From Aquimarina pacifica (lineage in GTDB: Bacteria > Bacteroidota > Bacteroidia > Flavobacteriales > Flavobacteriaceae), in the NCBI RefSeq assembly GCF_000520955.1, contig NZ_JACC01000035.1:1-64000 (forward strand): 64,000 nt of DNA, written 5' to 3'. The translations under genes and the position numbers were made by a program. Below the pieces are notes generated by a model. That model had not been told where the DNA came from. It saw only the letters and a program-made list of their open reading frames with translations, and searched no databases. Of the stretch, positions 39,328 through 48,028 are shown one piece after another (positions within the stretch are counted from its first letter, which is position 1; the number at the start of each line of letters is the position of its first letter).

Positions 39328-41109
39328 CTACGATACAGATGCAGCTGTCTCCATATACATAGTATCCAAATATTGTTTAAAAGACAAGGTCTGATCTATA
39401 CCCATCTTCTTTTTTAGTCTACTCCGGGTTACTTTTACCGTATTGGGAGATACATTGAGCATGCTAGCGGTTTCCTTAAGAGACAAATTTAATTTGGTCA
39501 GCAAGCAGTATCTAATTTCATTTTCGGTAAGCTCCGGGTGTTTCATCCTAAGTTCGGTGGCCACGGTAGGATATTGAGATTCTATTCTGTCTGTTATTGC
39601 AGATACATCGGATGCAGAGAGAATGAGATCTTTTAATGTATTATTTACTTGAGCTAACTTAGGGTTATCATCCTTTATTAAGGCTAACTCCTTTTTTATT
39701 GTATTTAACACTTCAACTCTCTGAGAAAGGGCAATAGCCGTAGCATCTAATTCATTATCCCGCAAACGGATTTGTTCTTCTAATAATTGCTTTTCATTCG
39801 TACGGAGTATCACAACATCTTTTTTGCTTTTATTGTACTTACGATACAGATATAGCATGCTTAATACCAAGAGGACAAATATCAATAAAACAGTAACTAT
39901 CAATGAATACAGTTCCTGTGCTTTGTTTTTTTCTTCTAACAACTGATTCTTATAAGTTGTTTCAATACTTTTTTGCTTTTCGTGAATCAATTTCATTTGA
40001 GCATCACTATAGTTCACTAATATTCTTTTTTCGAAAGAACGGATACTATCTATTAACTCATTCTCTTTTTCATAATAAAAAATAGCTTTACTATACTCTT
40101 TTTTTGCTTTATGGAATTTGGCAAGATTTCCATGTGCTTTAGATACTTCAACGACAGAAAATGGGAAATCAATATTTTTCTCGCCATAATAGATTGCCTT
40201 ATCAATATTTCCTATCGCAAAATAAAAATCTGCGAGTCCTTCAGCTGTATTAAATAGTCCTGGCTTAAAATCTATTTTTTTAAAATATGCTCGCACTGCT
40301 AATAGAGAATCTATTGCTTTCTGGTAATCTCCAAAAAGAAAATAATCATATGGGATTTTCCCTTTAACATACCATTTATAGCGTTCCTCTGTACTCTTAT
40401 TTGCAAGAAAAAGGGCTTTGTTATTAAAAGTAAAACTTTGTTCTGGCATCTTCTTTAGCCTATAGTTTTTGGCTAGATTAATAAATAAAAGTTTTTTTGT
40501 GGCATCGTTCATTTGGATGGTGTCTTTTAAACGGTTGTTTAAGAGTTGTAATGACCTATTATATTGTTCTTTGATTGTATATGTCTGAGAAACAAGAACA
40601 TCGTATTTTGTAAGTTGATTAATGTCATTTTTGTCTATATATGGATATGCTTTAAAAAAAGATGCCAATCCTGGTTCTATTAAACCGAAACCATTGGTCA
40701 AAACATTACCTTTAGTAAGATAATGATGTGCAGTTCTAGATGATAAATTCTTAGTAAACTTAGAGCTGTCCAAAACTGCTATTGCAGATTCATACTTATC
40801 ACAATAATATAATACACTGTCTAAACTTCGTGATCCTATATGCCCATAGGAATGATCCTCAACCAAGACAGTATAGCACGCCAGCTCGATATTAAAAAAG
40901 GACTGCATTACAGCTTCTTTGAGTATTCTAAGATGATTAGCATGTGCGTCCTTATCATTTCTTTTTGAATATTTCTTGTAATCAGCTTTTATTCTTTTTC
41001 TAACTATAGAATCTTCCGTTTTTTGAGCAGAAACAGGCACTACCAAAACAGAAAGTAAAATAGAAAAAAACAAAAAACGGGAAGCCTTGTAAAATGAGAT
41101 CATGTGCAA
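39328..41109 (-). CDS. Membrane-anchored TPR regulator with LuxR-type HTH
   Basis: The 593-residue protein has a signal peptide or N-terminal anchor (ending VSAQ), a long periplasmic TPR region (~70-390), a transmembrane helix YSLIVTVLLIFVLLVLSMLY (~396-416), a coiled coil and a C-terminal HTH (~530-593: LTENEIRYCLLTKLNLSLKE then MLNVSPNTVKVTRSRLKKKM). Such one-piece sensor-regulators are common in Bacteroidota and often sit beside polysaccharide-utilisation genes. It lies convergently next to the lyase/esterase block, so it may control it. That link is inference. Confidence 0.85.
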   Translation of the reverse strand: MHMISFYKASRFLFFSILLSVLVVPVSAQKTEDSIVRKRIKADYKKYSKRNDKDAHANHLRILKEAVMQSFFNIELACYTVLVEDHSYGHIGSRSLDSVLYYCDKYESAIAVLDSSKFTKNLSSRTAHHYLTKGNVLTNGFGLIEPGLASFFKAYPYIDKNDINQLTKYDVLVSQTYTIKEQYNRSLQLLNNRLKDTIQMNDATKKLLFINLAKNYRLKKMPEQSFTFNNKALFLANKSTEERYKWYVKGKIPYDYFLFGDYQKAIDSLLAVRAYFKKIDFKPGLFNTAEGLADFYFAIGNIDKAIYYGEKNIDFPFSVVEVSKAHGNLAKFHKAKKEYSKAIFYYEKENELIDSIRSFEKRILVNYSDAQMKLIHEKQKSIETTYKNQLLEEKNKAQELYSLIVTVLLIFVLLVLSMLYLYRKYNKSKKDVVILRTNEKQLLEEQIRLRDNELDATAIALSQRVEVLNTIKKELALIKDDNPKLAQVNNTLKDLILSASDVSAITDRIESQYPTVATELRMKHPELTENEIRYCLLTKLNLSLKETASMLNVSPNTVKVTRSRLKKKMGIDQTLSFKQYLDTMYMETAASVS

Positions 41110-41647
41110 TTGGGAATTAAAAAATAAGTAAAAAACAATTATAATTTTGTTTGACTTTATTAGTAATTGACTGAATCAAAGTTATTACACTTTTTTTAAA
41201 CTTACATGAAATTATCAACCAAATAAGAATTTAAATAACAAGAGTTTTTTTATGAAAGAACTTTGTTTGTTTTTGATGTAATTATCTGGATACCAGATGG
41301 TAAAATCAGTACTATGTGAAGTGAATTTAAGGAATCATCTTGGTGATAGAAGTAAAAAATAGTTTTAGTTGAGAGCGAATAAAAACCACTTAAATATTTA
41401 AACAGATGTAGCTGTCTCGGTATACATAGTATCTAAATATTGTTTAAAAGACAAGGTATGATCTATACTTATCTTCTTTTTTATCCTGCTATCGGTTACT
41501 TTTAAAGTATTCTAGGGAGTCATTATAAATTGCAGCAGTTTCTTTAAAAGACACATGTACTTTGGTACGGAGTCTAAATTCGTTATTTACAATCGAGACC
41601 TCCCCATTTTGTTACATTGATTGATAATAATTGGTTTTAGAGGTTCT
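41110..41647. other. 538-bp gap containing a regulator-gene relic
   Basis: No intact gene is visible. The left part probably carries the promoter of the TPR regulator. The segment 41401-41600 is a decayed copy of that regulator's 3' end and is listed as a pseudogene. The short tail before 41648 shows nothing else. Confidence 0.6.
41401..41600 (-). pseudogene. Decayed duplicate of the 3' HTH end of the TPR/LuxR regulator
   Basis: This segment aligns by eye over about 190 bp with 39335-39535, the C-terminal coding end of the intact regulator. Long identical blocks include ATATTGTTTAAAAGACAAGG and the CATCTTCTTTTTTA-like run. The copy has substitutions and small deletions and no open frame upstream. 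It is a relic of a second regulator gene of which only the end is recognisable. Confidence 0.75.
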
Positions 41648-42400
41648 CTAAATATTAATAGTGCTTAGTTCTGTAATACTAACTCCGGTAGCCTCGTCGG
41701 TGGCTAGTTTGTATTGAAATAGGCCAGTTTCACCAATAGCAATTAAAATGTCTCTAGAAATGATAACGTCAAAAGCACTTTTATTCACAGAAGTTACTAA
41801 GGTAGACGCTGTAGGATCAGAAACATCGAATACTTTGATCTCATCATCGCAAACAATTAGATAGTCGCCATATAAACCAAGTCCTCTGGGGAATGTTAAG
41901 TTTCTTGAATTAATAAGAATCGGTTCAGTCACATCAGTAACGTCATATACTTCTAGTACATTGATGTCATTTCCACAAAAAGTTTGAGAATGTAATGTTA
42001 CATATGCATGCGTGTCATTTGCTATAACGGGATCGCATGCAGTAAAATGTTGTACTTCTGATAGTTTTTCGGGAAATTCTGGATTTGTTAATCCATAAAT
42101 AAACATGCCGTTTCTAGAGCCGATGTATAGATACTCATTATAACTAAACAGCGTTTCTATATCAAAACCAATAGGGATTGTATTAACAAGCACTGGGTTT
42201 TTAATGTTTGTAATATTAAAGATATTTAAGTCTGAATAATCTACTGCATATAAGTAGTCTCCTTTTAGGGTAAAGGTTGCCAAAGACCCTCCTTGTCCAT
42301 CTGCCTCTGACACTGATTCTGAAGTCGTAGTGTCATTGGTGCTGTCACTACTACAATTAAATAAAAATATAGTTGCAAGTATCATAATATATTTTTTCAT
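41648..42400 (-). CDS. LVIVD-type beta-propeller lipoprotein
   Basis: The 250-residue protein has a lipoprotein signal (MKKYIMILATIFLFNC). Repeats of about 40-45 residues follow, of the form DYLYAVDYSDLNIFNITNIK and DYLIVCDDEIKVFDVSDPTA, which match the LVIVD beta-propeller type. Its role is unknown; it is probably on the outer membrane, facing periplasm or surface. It lies 66 bp downstream of the related lipoprotein gene on the same strand. Confidence 0.8.
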   Translation of the reverse strand: MKKYIMILATIFLFNCSSDSTNDTTTSESVSEADGQGGSLATFTLKGDYLYAVDYSDLNIFNITNIKNPVLVNTIPIGFDIETLFSYNEYLYIGSRNGMFIYGLTNPEFPEKLSEVQHFTACDPVIANDTHAYVTLHSQTFCGNDINVLEVYDVTDVTEPILINSRNLTFPRGLGLYGDYLIVCDDEIKVFDVSDPTASTLVTSVNKSAFDVIISRDILIAIGETGLFQYKLATDEATGVSITELSTINI

Positions 42401-42466
42401 AAGGTTACTATTTTTGATTGCTTGTGTACAATCAATCTTACTTGGTGTGATATTTTGTGATCAGTG

Positions 42467-42994
42467 TTAGTTAATAAGTTTCCATCCTACGATTACAGAG
42501 TTTTCTGGGGTGCTATATGGTATATATCCATCAGGCGATATGAGTTCAGGAAAAACATTAGAGATACGTTTTGCTAATGAAATCTCTTGATTCTCACTGT
42601 TGTATTCTAAAGCAATAAGATCCGTTGCTTGATTAATATAAATTATCTGGTCACGAATAGAAATATCTGTGGATCCAGGAACTTCTAAAAATTTAACTGG
42701 AATCGGCGATGTAGGGTCAGAATTATCATAAATATGAAAACCTTTGTGGAATTCATTAATAAATAATAAATCATTTTGTAGGTAAATTTTCCCAGAAGTG
42801 GTAATGGTTATTGGGTCAGTAATGTGTATAGAATTTTCAAAATCTATTTTATCTAGATAGATGGGTTCGTATTGCGAAAAAGAAGGCTCAATCACGATAT
42901 CGTCTGTACTATCATCACCACAACCAGGTGTATAGCAACAGCTTTTTAGCACTACTGATATTCCCAAGATCAGTAAAAAAACACGTTTTCTCAT
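42467..42994 (-). CDS. Propeller-like lipoprotein of unknown function
   Basis: The 175-residue protein has a short signal with a Cys cluster (SCCYTPGCGDD). It then has propeller-like phrases, KIYLQNDLLFINEFHKGFHI and YDNSDPTSPIPVKFLEV, resembling the LVIVD repeats of the next gene. It is shorter than a complete propeller. The two genes appear to form a cotranscribed pair. Confidence 0.65.
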   Translation of the reverse strand: MRKRVFLLILGISVVLKSCCYTPGCGDDSTDDIVIEPSFSQYEPIYLDKIDFENSIHITDPITITTSGKIYLQNDLLFINEFHKGFHIYDNSDPTSPIPVKFLEVPGSTDISIRDQIIYINQATDLIALEYNSENQEISLAKRISNVFPELISPDGYIPYSTPENSVIVGWKLIN

Positions 42995-44138
42995 TACTTT
43001 TTGTTTGCTTAAAAGATGTGAGAAATTATAAAAGGTTGCGTGCCAGTTAGCGTATATAACCTGACAGGTTTATCTCTAATTGCGTAATAGGACTTTTCGT
43101 GAAGAGGACTTAGAGTATCATAAATACTAATATTTTCTTTATTTTTAACCTAGTATCGCTGCGAGTACATTAAAAATAGTATTGATCACAATATTATTAG
43201 GGTACTACCTAATCAACAGACATTTATTTTATGTTTTATGAGGTTTATGAATCTTTAATTACTTAACATAGAGTTTAACAATTTTTAACCTGAAAACATT
43301 GTAGAATTCCGAATCTTATTGAGGTTCAAAATTCCCCGAATTCAGGATTAATAAAATCAATATTTTTTAGGTTTTTTGAAGATAAATTCGAAAAAAAAGG
43401 CCCTAATTATTAGGATAAATTGGTTGCAGAAAAATCCCTTATTTCAAATTCAATTGCTACTTTTAACTTATCCTAGGGAGGTATATTCCGTAATAGTTTG
43501 CAAACTTTATTTGAAGAGGAGTAGCCTGAAATTTATAAATATTTAATTTTTTAAGATGTGCCAACCACTATTACTACAAATAGGTGGTCTAGAATACTAT
43601 TGCTTTAAAAAACAACAACAAGGATATGATTAATACATATAGTATTAAGTAAACTTTTAAAACTCATACTAATGAAAAACAAACCTTTCATCTTTACCAA
43701 TTGGTATTGTTTTTACTATACCCATTCACACTCAAACATGAATTTTGAGAAGTTTGATCACAAATGCAAACTACCATTATTTTACCAAAGGCGGTGAGAA
43801 CTTAGCCATTTACATCAATCAAAATTCAATAGATGCTAATGTGCCTATTCTAAAATTTTACATAGATAGGTACTATAAGAGAGAACGAACTGGGTTTGGA
43901 AACTAATTACCAAACAGGAGGAGAGACCGTTTTGTTAGTACCACTGTGAACAGAACTTGAAAACTATGTTCATAGAGACGGTCCTCTAAAAAATATCTAA
44001 GCACTCAATAGGCTGAAAAAACACAAAACTACTTCTGATGATCAGAAGAAGTGATCCAGTATACCTTTTTTAGAAACAAAAAAATGAATAATTAAATTAA
44101 ATATATAAAGTAAAACACAAATCAGAAAAACGAAAATT
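42995..44138. other. 1.1-kb gap with a relic gene
   Basis: No intact coding frame is visible. The segment 43673-44010 is a decayed coding region listed as a pseudogene. The left part (42995-43670) is AT-rich with scattered stops and shows no feature I can name. Confidence 0.55.
43673..44010 (+). pseudogene. Relic of a secreted protein gene
   Basis: Starting from the ATG at 43673 and shifting frame once, a signal-like stretch IGIVFTIPIHTQT can be read. After a stop comes NYHYFTKGGENLAIYINQNS, which resembles YYYHKGKKVFLTINTQAVSV near the N-terminus of the subtilase at 45563. A further shift gives ELGLETNYQTGGETVLLVPL and then TELENYVHRDGPLKNI. At least two frameshifts and several stops separate these protein-like blocks. 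Confidence 0.5.
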
Positions 44139-45083
44139 ATGAAAAAATTAGTTACAATTATCATCGTCGCAATCTATGCAGTATCCTACGGACAAACAAC
44201 AATTGATGAAACTGCTATTCCTTCAACGGGTATTTCTTACCAAAATGGTCCAGGTACCTCCAATGAAGAAAACTGGACGTATCCGTACAGTGTCAAATTA
44301 AGTGTTTTTGGTAATATACACCGAAATTTTGAACTCGCGAATACAAGTAAAACCGGAACTACAACACTTGCCATGCGAACATACAATGGTGAAACTTCTA
44401 GTTGGTCAGACTGGCGAGAATTTCTTTTTAAAAACCAAAACGGATATGTTGGTATAGGGACTTCTTCACCAAATAGTCTTCTAGATATTAATGGAACTGG
44501 TGATGGAACTGAACTTTTGAGGTTTTCTACCGAAAGACCTTGGGTTTTTCGTCAGCTCAATTCTGGGGCAAGTTCTCGGCTTGATTTGCATTCTACTGTG
44601 GGTAGTAAGAATTTTTTAATTACATCGCCAAACAATAGTATAGCGGCTCAATTTATGGTATCAGACAATCAGGACGGAAGTCGAGTATTCCTTGTTCCTG
44701 ATGGAGGAAAAGTTGGTGTTGGAACCACTTCTTTTGGAAGTCATACGTTTGTTGTAGATGGTACTGTTGGAGCCAGAGAAATTAGAGTAGAATCAGGTAG
44801 TTGGTCTGATTTTGTTTTCGAATCAGGTTATGCGCTTCCTTCGCTACGAGATGTAGAAAATCACATTAAAGAAAATGGTCATCTTCAGGATATCCCTAGT
44901 GCAAAAGAGGTTGTAGCAAATGGATTCTTCCTTGGAGAAATGGATGCCAAATTGCTTCAGAAAATAGAAGAACTTACACTGTATACTATACAACAAGAGA
45001 AAAAAATCAAGGAATTAGAATTAATGAATCAAAAACTTCTTGAATTGCAGGAAAGAATTGAACTCCTTGAATCAAAAAAATAA
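44139..45083 (+). CDS. Secreted tail-fibre-like protein with coiled-coil C-terminus
   Basis: The 314-residue protein has a signal peptide ending SYGQ. Its middle contains GYVGIGTSSPNSLLDINGTG and KVGVGTTSFGSHTFVVDGTV, the repeat type of Bacteroidota tail-fibre-like proteins. The end reads SDFVFESGYALPSLRDVENH, NGHLQDIPSAKEV and LLQKIEELTLYTIQQEK. It is the fourth protein in the window with this C-terminal module, about 9 kb from the lyase cluster. No T9SS domain is present. Confidence 0.75.
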   Translation: MKKLVTIIIVAIYAVSYGQTTIDETAIPSTGISYQNGPGTSNEENWTYPYSVKLSVFGNIHRNFELANTSKTGTTTLAMRTYNGETSSWSDWREFLFKNQNGYVGIGTSSPNSLLDINGTGDGTELLRFSTERPWVFRQLNSGASSRLDLHSTVGSKNFLITSPNNSIAAQFMVSDNQDGSRVFLVPDGGKVGVGTTSFGSHTFVVDGTVGAREIRVESGSWSDFVFESGYALPSLRDVENHIKENGHLQDIPSAKEVVANGFFLGEMDAKLLQKIEELTLYTIQQEKKIKELELMNQKLLELQERIELLESKK

Positions 45084-45562
45084 AATGCCATAGCCATGAA
45101 GTTGATATCAACTAAAATCGAAGATTCATACATGCTTTAATTTAAAAATAAGAGATGATGAACAAATGATTATTGGCAAATTATTCAGACTATTTTGATT
45201 ACATCATTCAGGAAAGTTATACTCAATAGTAGTATAAACTGACACATGATTCTTTTGAATGTATTGAAGATAAACAGGATCAGTAACAATATCGAAGCAG
45301 CAGCAGAGGTTATGGTTTTCTTTGATGAGCATGTATTTATTGTAAAAAATGTATGCCATTATAACAGAAAAAATGAGGTTGACGCATGTGATTTTTTAGA
45401 TGAACTAGCTTCAAAATGTTAAAGCACTTACACTATCATGTTATCCCCCAAATACGTTGTCAGGAGTCGATTTGTTTAGAAAAACAAGATTTATAAACCA
45501 AAACGAACGGGTTTTACTGAATGAATTAATCAATCAAACACACAAATTAAAGAATATACAAA
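45084..45562. other. 479-bp gap upstream of the subtilase gene
   Basis: No intact gene of normal size. A 58-codon frame at 45246-45422 reads protein-like in its second half and is listed separately as a doubtful gene or relic. The rest is AT-rich with no motif recognised. Confidence 0.5.
45246..45422 (+). CDS. Doubtful 58-residue ORF, possibly a relic
   Basis: The frame starts MILLNVLKINRISNNIEAAA and continues EVMVFFDEHVFIVKNVCHYN, ending DFLDELASKC. The composition is protein-like but no family is recognised and no promoter was seen. It could be a fragment left from a deleted gene between two secreted-protein genes. Confidence 0.25.
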   Translation: MILLNVLKINRISNNIEAAAEVMVFFDEHVFIVKNVCHYNRKNEVDACDFLDELASKC

Positions 45563-47767
45563 ATGAGAAAAATAGTATACAACATATTGTTTCCACTACT
45601 ATTGTTCTTAACCATTAGTAGTTATGGGCAAGATCAATTAGATAGTTATTATTATCATAAAGGAAAAAAGGTATTTTTAACTATAAATACCCAAGCTGTT
45701 TCTGTTTCATTTGAGGGAGAAAGTTCTGTAAGTTCTTTTTCTTCTTTTAAATCCAGTGAGACAGAAATATCCGAAATAGTTGAAGATCGAACTAGATCTA
45801 TTGCAAACCCAATAGACGCAGAAGCTTCCAAAAGAAAAAATCGTAAGTCATTTTATATGGAAGTTGCTACAAAAACTTCTTTGTCGAATAAAGAATATCG
45901 TGAGCAAATAGCATCATTTAAGTTGAAGGCGAATACGCTAATGGTTTCACCAACGTATATAAAGAACGGTCATAAAATAGGTTTAACCAATAACTTTTAT
46001 GTAAAATTAAAGCATCAAGATGATGTTAAACTACTATATGCAAAAGCAAAAGAAATGGATGTTGAAGTATTGGGGCACGATAAATTTATGCCACTTTGGT
46101 TTACATTATCAATTAATAAACCGAAAGATTTGAATGCACTGAACTTAGCTAATATATTTTATGAGACAGGTCTTTTTGAAAGTACAGAACCAGCTTTTAC
46201 CTATCATGATTTAATAGCATCAGATGATACATTCTTTGGTAATCAATGGGCATTATTGAATACCGGACAAAACGAAGGAACCTCTGGGATTGATATTAAT
46301 GCTGAGCAGGCTTGGAATCTTACCACCGGATCTTCGGATATCAAAACGGCAGTTTTTGATCATGGAATAGAGTTGGATCATCCAGACTTAGTCAACAGGA
46401 TACACGGTACAGGGTTTGATGCAAATAATGGGACGACACCCGCTACAGTAAGAGGCTCTCATGGAACCGCCTGTGCAGGAATCGTTAGTGCAGAACAAGA
46501 TAACAATCTTGGGGTTTCTGGTGTGGCTCCAGATAGCGAATTAATCTCGATAAGTATTAATTTACGATTTTCTGATACCGCTGCGCAATTGGCAAGTGGT
46601 TTTAACTGGGCATGGCAAAATGGAGCCGATATTATTAGTAATTCATGGGGAGGATATACGCCATCTAGTATTATCGATGATGCTATTGCCAATGCTATTA
46701 CTAATGGTAGAGATGGGAAAGGTTGTGTTATTGTTTTTGCAGCAGGAAACGAGGACAATACTAATATAAGGTATCCAGGAAACAATAATCCAGATATTTT
46801 GGTAGTAGGAGCAATGAGCCCTTGTGGAGAAAGAAAAAGTCCAGACTCTTGTGATGGAGAATCTTGGTGGGGAAGTTGTTTTGGAGCTGAACTTGATGTA
46901 GTGGCTCCGGGAGTATTAATACCAACAACAGATAGACAGGAAGGTTCAGGGTATTCTGAAACGGATTATGTTCAGGATTTTAATGGTACTTCGTCTGCTT
47001 GTCCTGCCGTGGCTGGGGTTGCCGCATTGGTATTGAGTGTAAACCCAAGTTTAACATTTCAGCAAGTCAATGATATCATTGAACAATCTGCACAAAAGGT
47101 AAGAACAGATTTATATACCTATGATACTACAAGTGGCCGTAACAATGGTACTTGGAATATAGAAATGGGGTATGGGTTAGTAGATGCTTATCAGGCTGTC
47201 ATATTGGCTCAGGCTCAGGTGAGTGATTGCGTCGAAAATCTAACTATAACGCAAAATGTACCTTCTGGAGACACTGATATACAAAAAGCGGCTACTAGCG
47301 TTACAGCAAGCAATGTAATTTCTAATGGAGGTGCTGCCATATATACAGCAGGAACAAGAGTAATAATGACTACAGGTTTTATCGCTCAATCGGGGTCGTA
47401 TTTTCAAGCTTTAACAGAGGTTTGTACAGGAGCTAGTGCTGCCCAAGAATCTGTGGCATCGAACAAAGTCAATATTACGTATGAGACGATAGATCCACAA
47501 CTTTTGGCCGAATACAAGGAAGAAGAAAAAACATTTGATGCTTTTCCTATCCCAACGAATGATATATTAACTATTACCAGTAAAGAAAATATGGTTAGTT
47601 GGCAATTAGTTAATCAAACAGGAAACGTTGTTCGAGTTTCAAATTCTAAAAACAATGCTTTTCAAAGGGATCAGGTTGCTTTAGGTGCGTTATCATCTGG
47701 ATTTTATATGCTACTGGTTACTCTGGATACTGGTGAGAAAACGTATAAAAGCTTGATTAAAAACTAA
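45563..47767 (+). CDS. Secreted subtilisin-like serine protease (S8) with T9SS sorting domain
   Basis: The 734-residue protein has a signal peptide ending SYGQ and a propeptide of about 200 residues. The S8 domain shows the catalytic Asp in AVFDHGIELDHPDL (~266), His in GSHGTACAG (~300), oxyanion Asn in VFAAGNEDN (~394) and Ser in FNGTSSACPAVAG (~478). A 3-coathanger-like module follows, seen in LTITQNVPSGDTDIQKAATS and TGFIAQSGSYF. The last ~75 residues are T9SS type A-like, with FPIPTNDILTI (Ile for the usual Asn) and LSSGFYMLLV. It is an exported endopeptidase, probably surface-bound or released. Confidence 0.92.
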   Translation: MRKIVYNILFPLLLFLTISSYGQDQLDSYYYHKGKKVFLTINTQAVSVSFEGESSVSSFSSFKSSETEISEIVEDRTRSIANPIDAEASKRKNRKSFYMEVATKTSLSNKEYREQIASFKLKANTLMVSPTYIKNGHKIGLTNNFYVKLKHQDDVKLLYAKAKEMDVEVLGHDKFMPLWFTLSINKPKDLNALNLANIFYETGLFESTEPAFTYHDLIASDDTFFGNQWALLNTGQNEGTSGIDINAEQAWNLTTGSSDIKTAVFDHGIELDHPDLVNRIHGTGFDANNGTTPATVRGSHGTACAGIVSAEQDNNLGVSGVAPDSELISISINLRFSDTAAQLASGFNWAWQNGADIISNSWGGYTPSSIIDDAIANAITNGRDGKGCVIVFAAGNEDNTNIRYPGNNNPDILVVGAMSPCGERKSPDSCDGESWWGSCFGAELDVVAPGVLIPTTDRQEGSGYSETDYVQDFNGTSSACPAVAGVAALVLSVNPSLTFQQVNDIIEQSAQKVRTDLYTYDTTSGRNNGTWNIEMGYGLVDAYQAVILAQAQVSDCVENLTITQNVPSGDTDIQKAATSVTASNVISNGGAAIYTAGTRVIMTTGFIAQSGSYFQALTEVCTGASAAQESVASNKVNITYETIDPQLLAEYKEEEKTFDAFPIPTNDILTITSKENMVSWQLVNQTGNVVRVSNSKNNAFQRDQVALGALSSGFYMLLVTLDTGEKTYKSLIKN

Positions 47768-47909
47768 TACCATTTATACGTTGAATTTACCGTAATAAAA
47801 TTCTCTTTTTCTTCTTTGCATACACAAAAAATAGCTGATTTTCTTTTACAGTAAATTCATTTATCTAAATAAAACAACATAAAACATAAAAAGCTATATT
47901 TTATAGGGG

Positions 47910-47944
47910 TTAACAGAATATTTTGTAATTAAATATTCTGTTAA
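47910..47944. repeat. 14-bp perfect inverted repeat upstream of the integrase
   Basis: TTAACAGAATATTT (47910-47923) is perfectly complementary to 47931-47944 across a 7-nt loop and is flanked by GGGG on the left and GACCC on the right. It lies 143 bp after the subtilase stop and 85 bp before the integrase start. It may be the integrase core site or a terminator. The right arm merges with the 12-bp repeat described as a candidate attachment site. Confidence 0.55.
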
Positions 47945-47952
47945 GACCCTCT
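47941..47952. repeat. Candidate left attachment repeat
   Basis: TTAAGACCCTCT recurs exactly at 56264-56275. A TTCTG lies just upstream of both copies, two to three bases further away at the right copy. The pair encloses the integrase gene set. Boundary assignment is inference. Confidence 0.35.
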
Positions 47953-48028
47953 GTTTTTTGTGCTTTTTTGTTTATTATTGTCTCGTAATTGTACCTCTAA
48001 CTACAAAAGGCACAAAAAATATATAATC

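Noticed and set aside
47910-47944. Ordinary terminator of the subtilase gene only
   Set aside because: The stem lacks an adjacent T run and is 143 bp from the stop codon; an integrase site is at least as likely, so it is listed as a repeat.
47960-48028. N-terminal extension of the integrase
   Set aside because: The extra 23 residues (MLFCLLLSRNCTSNYKRHKK...) do not resemble the family start, whereas MNVTLRQKTLKDGR does.
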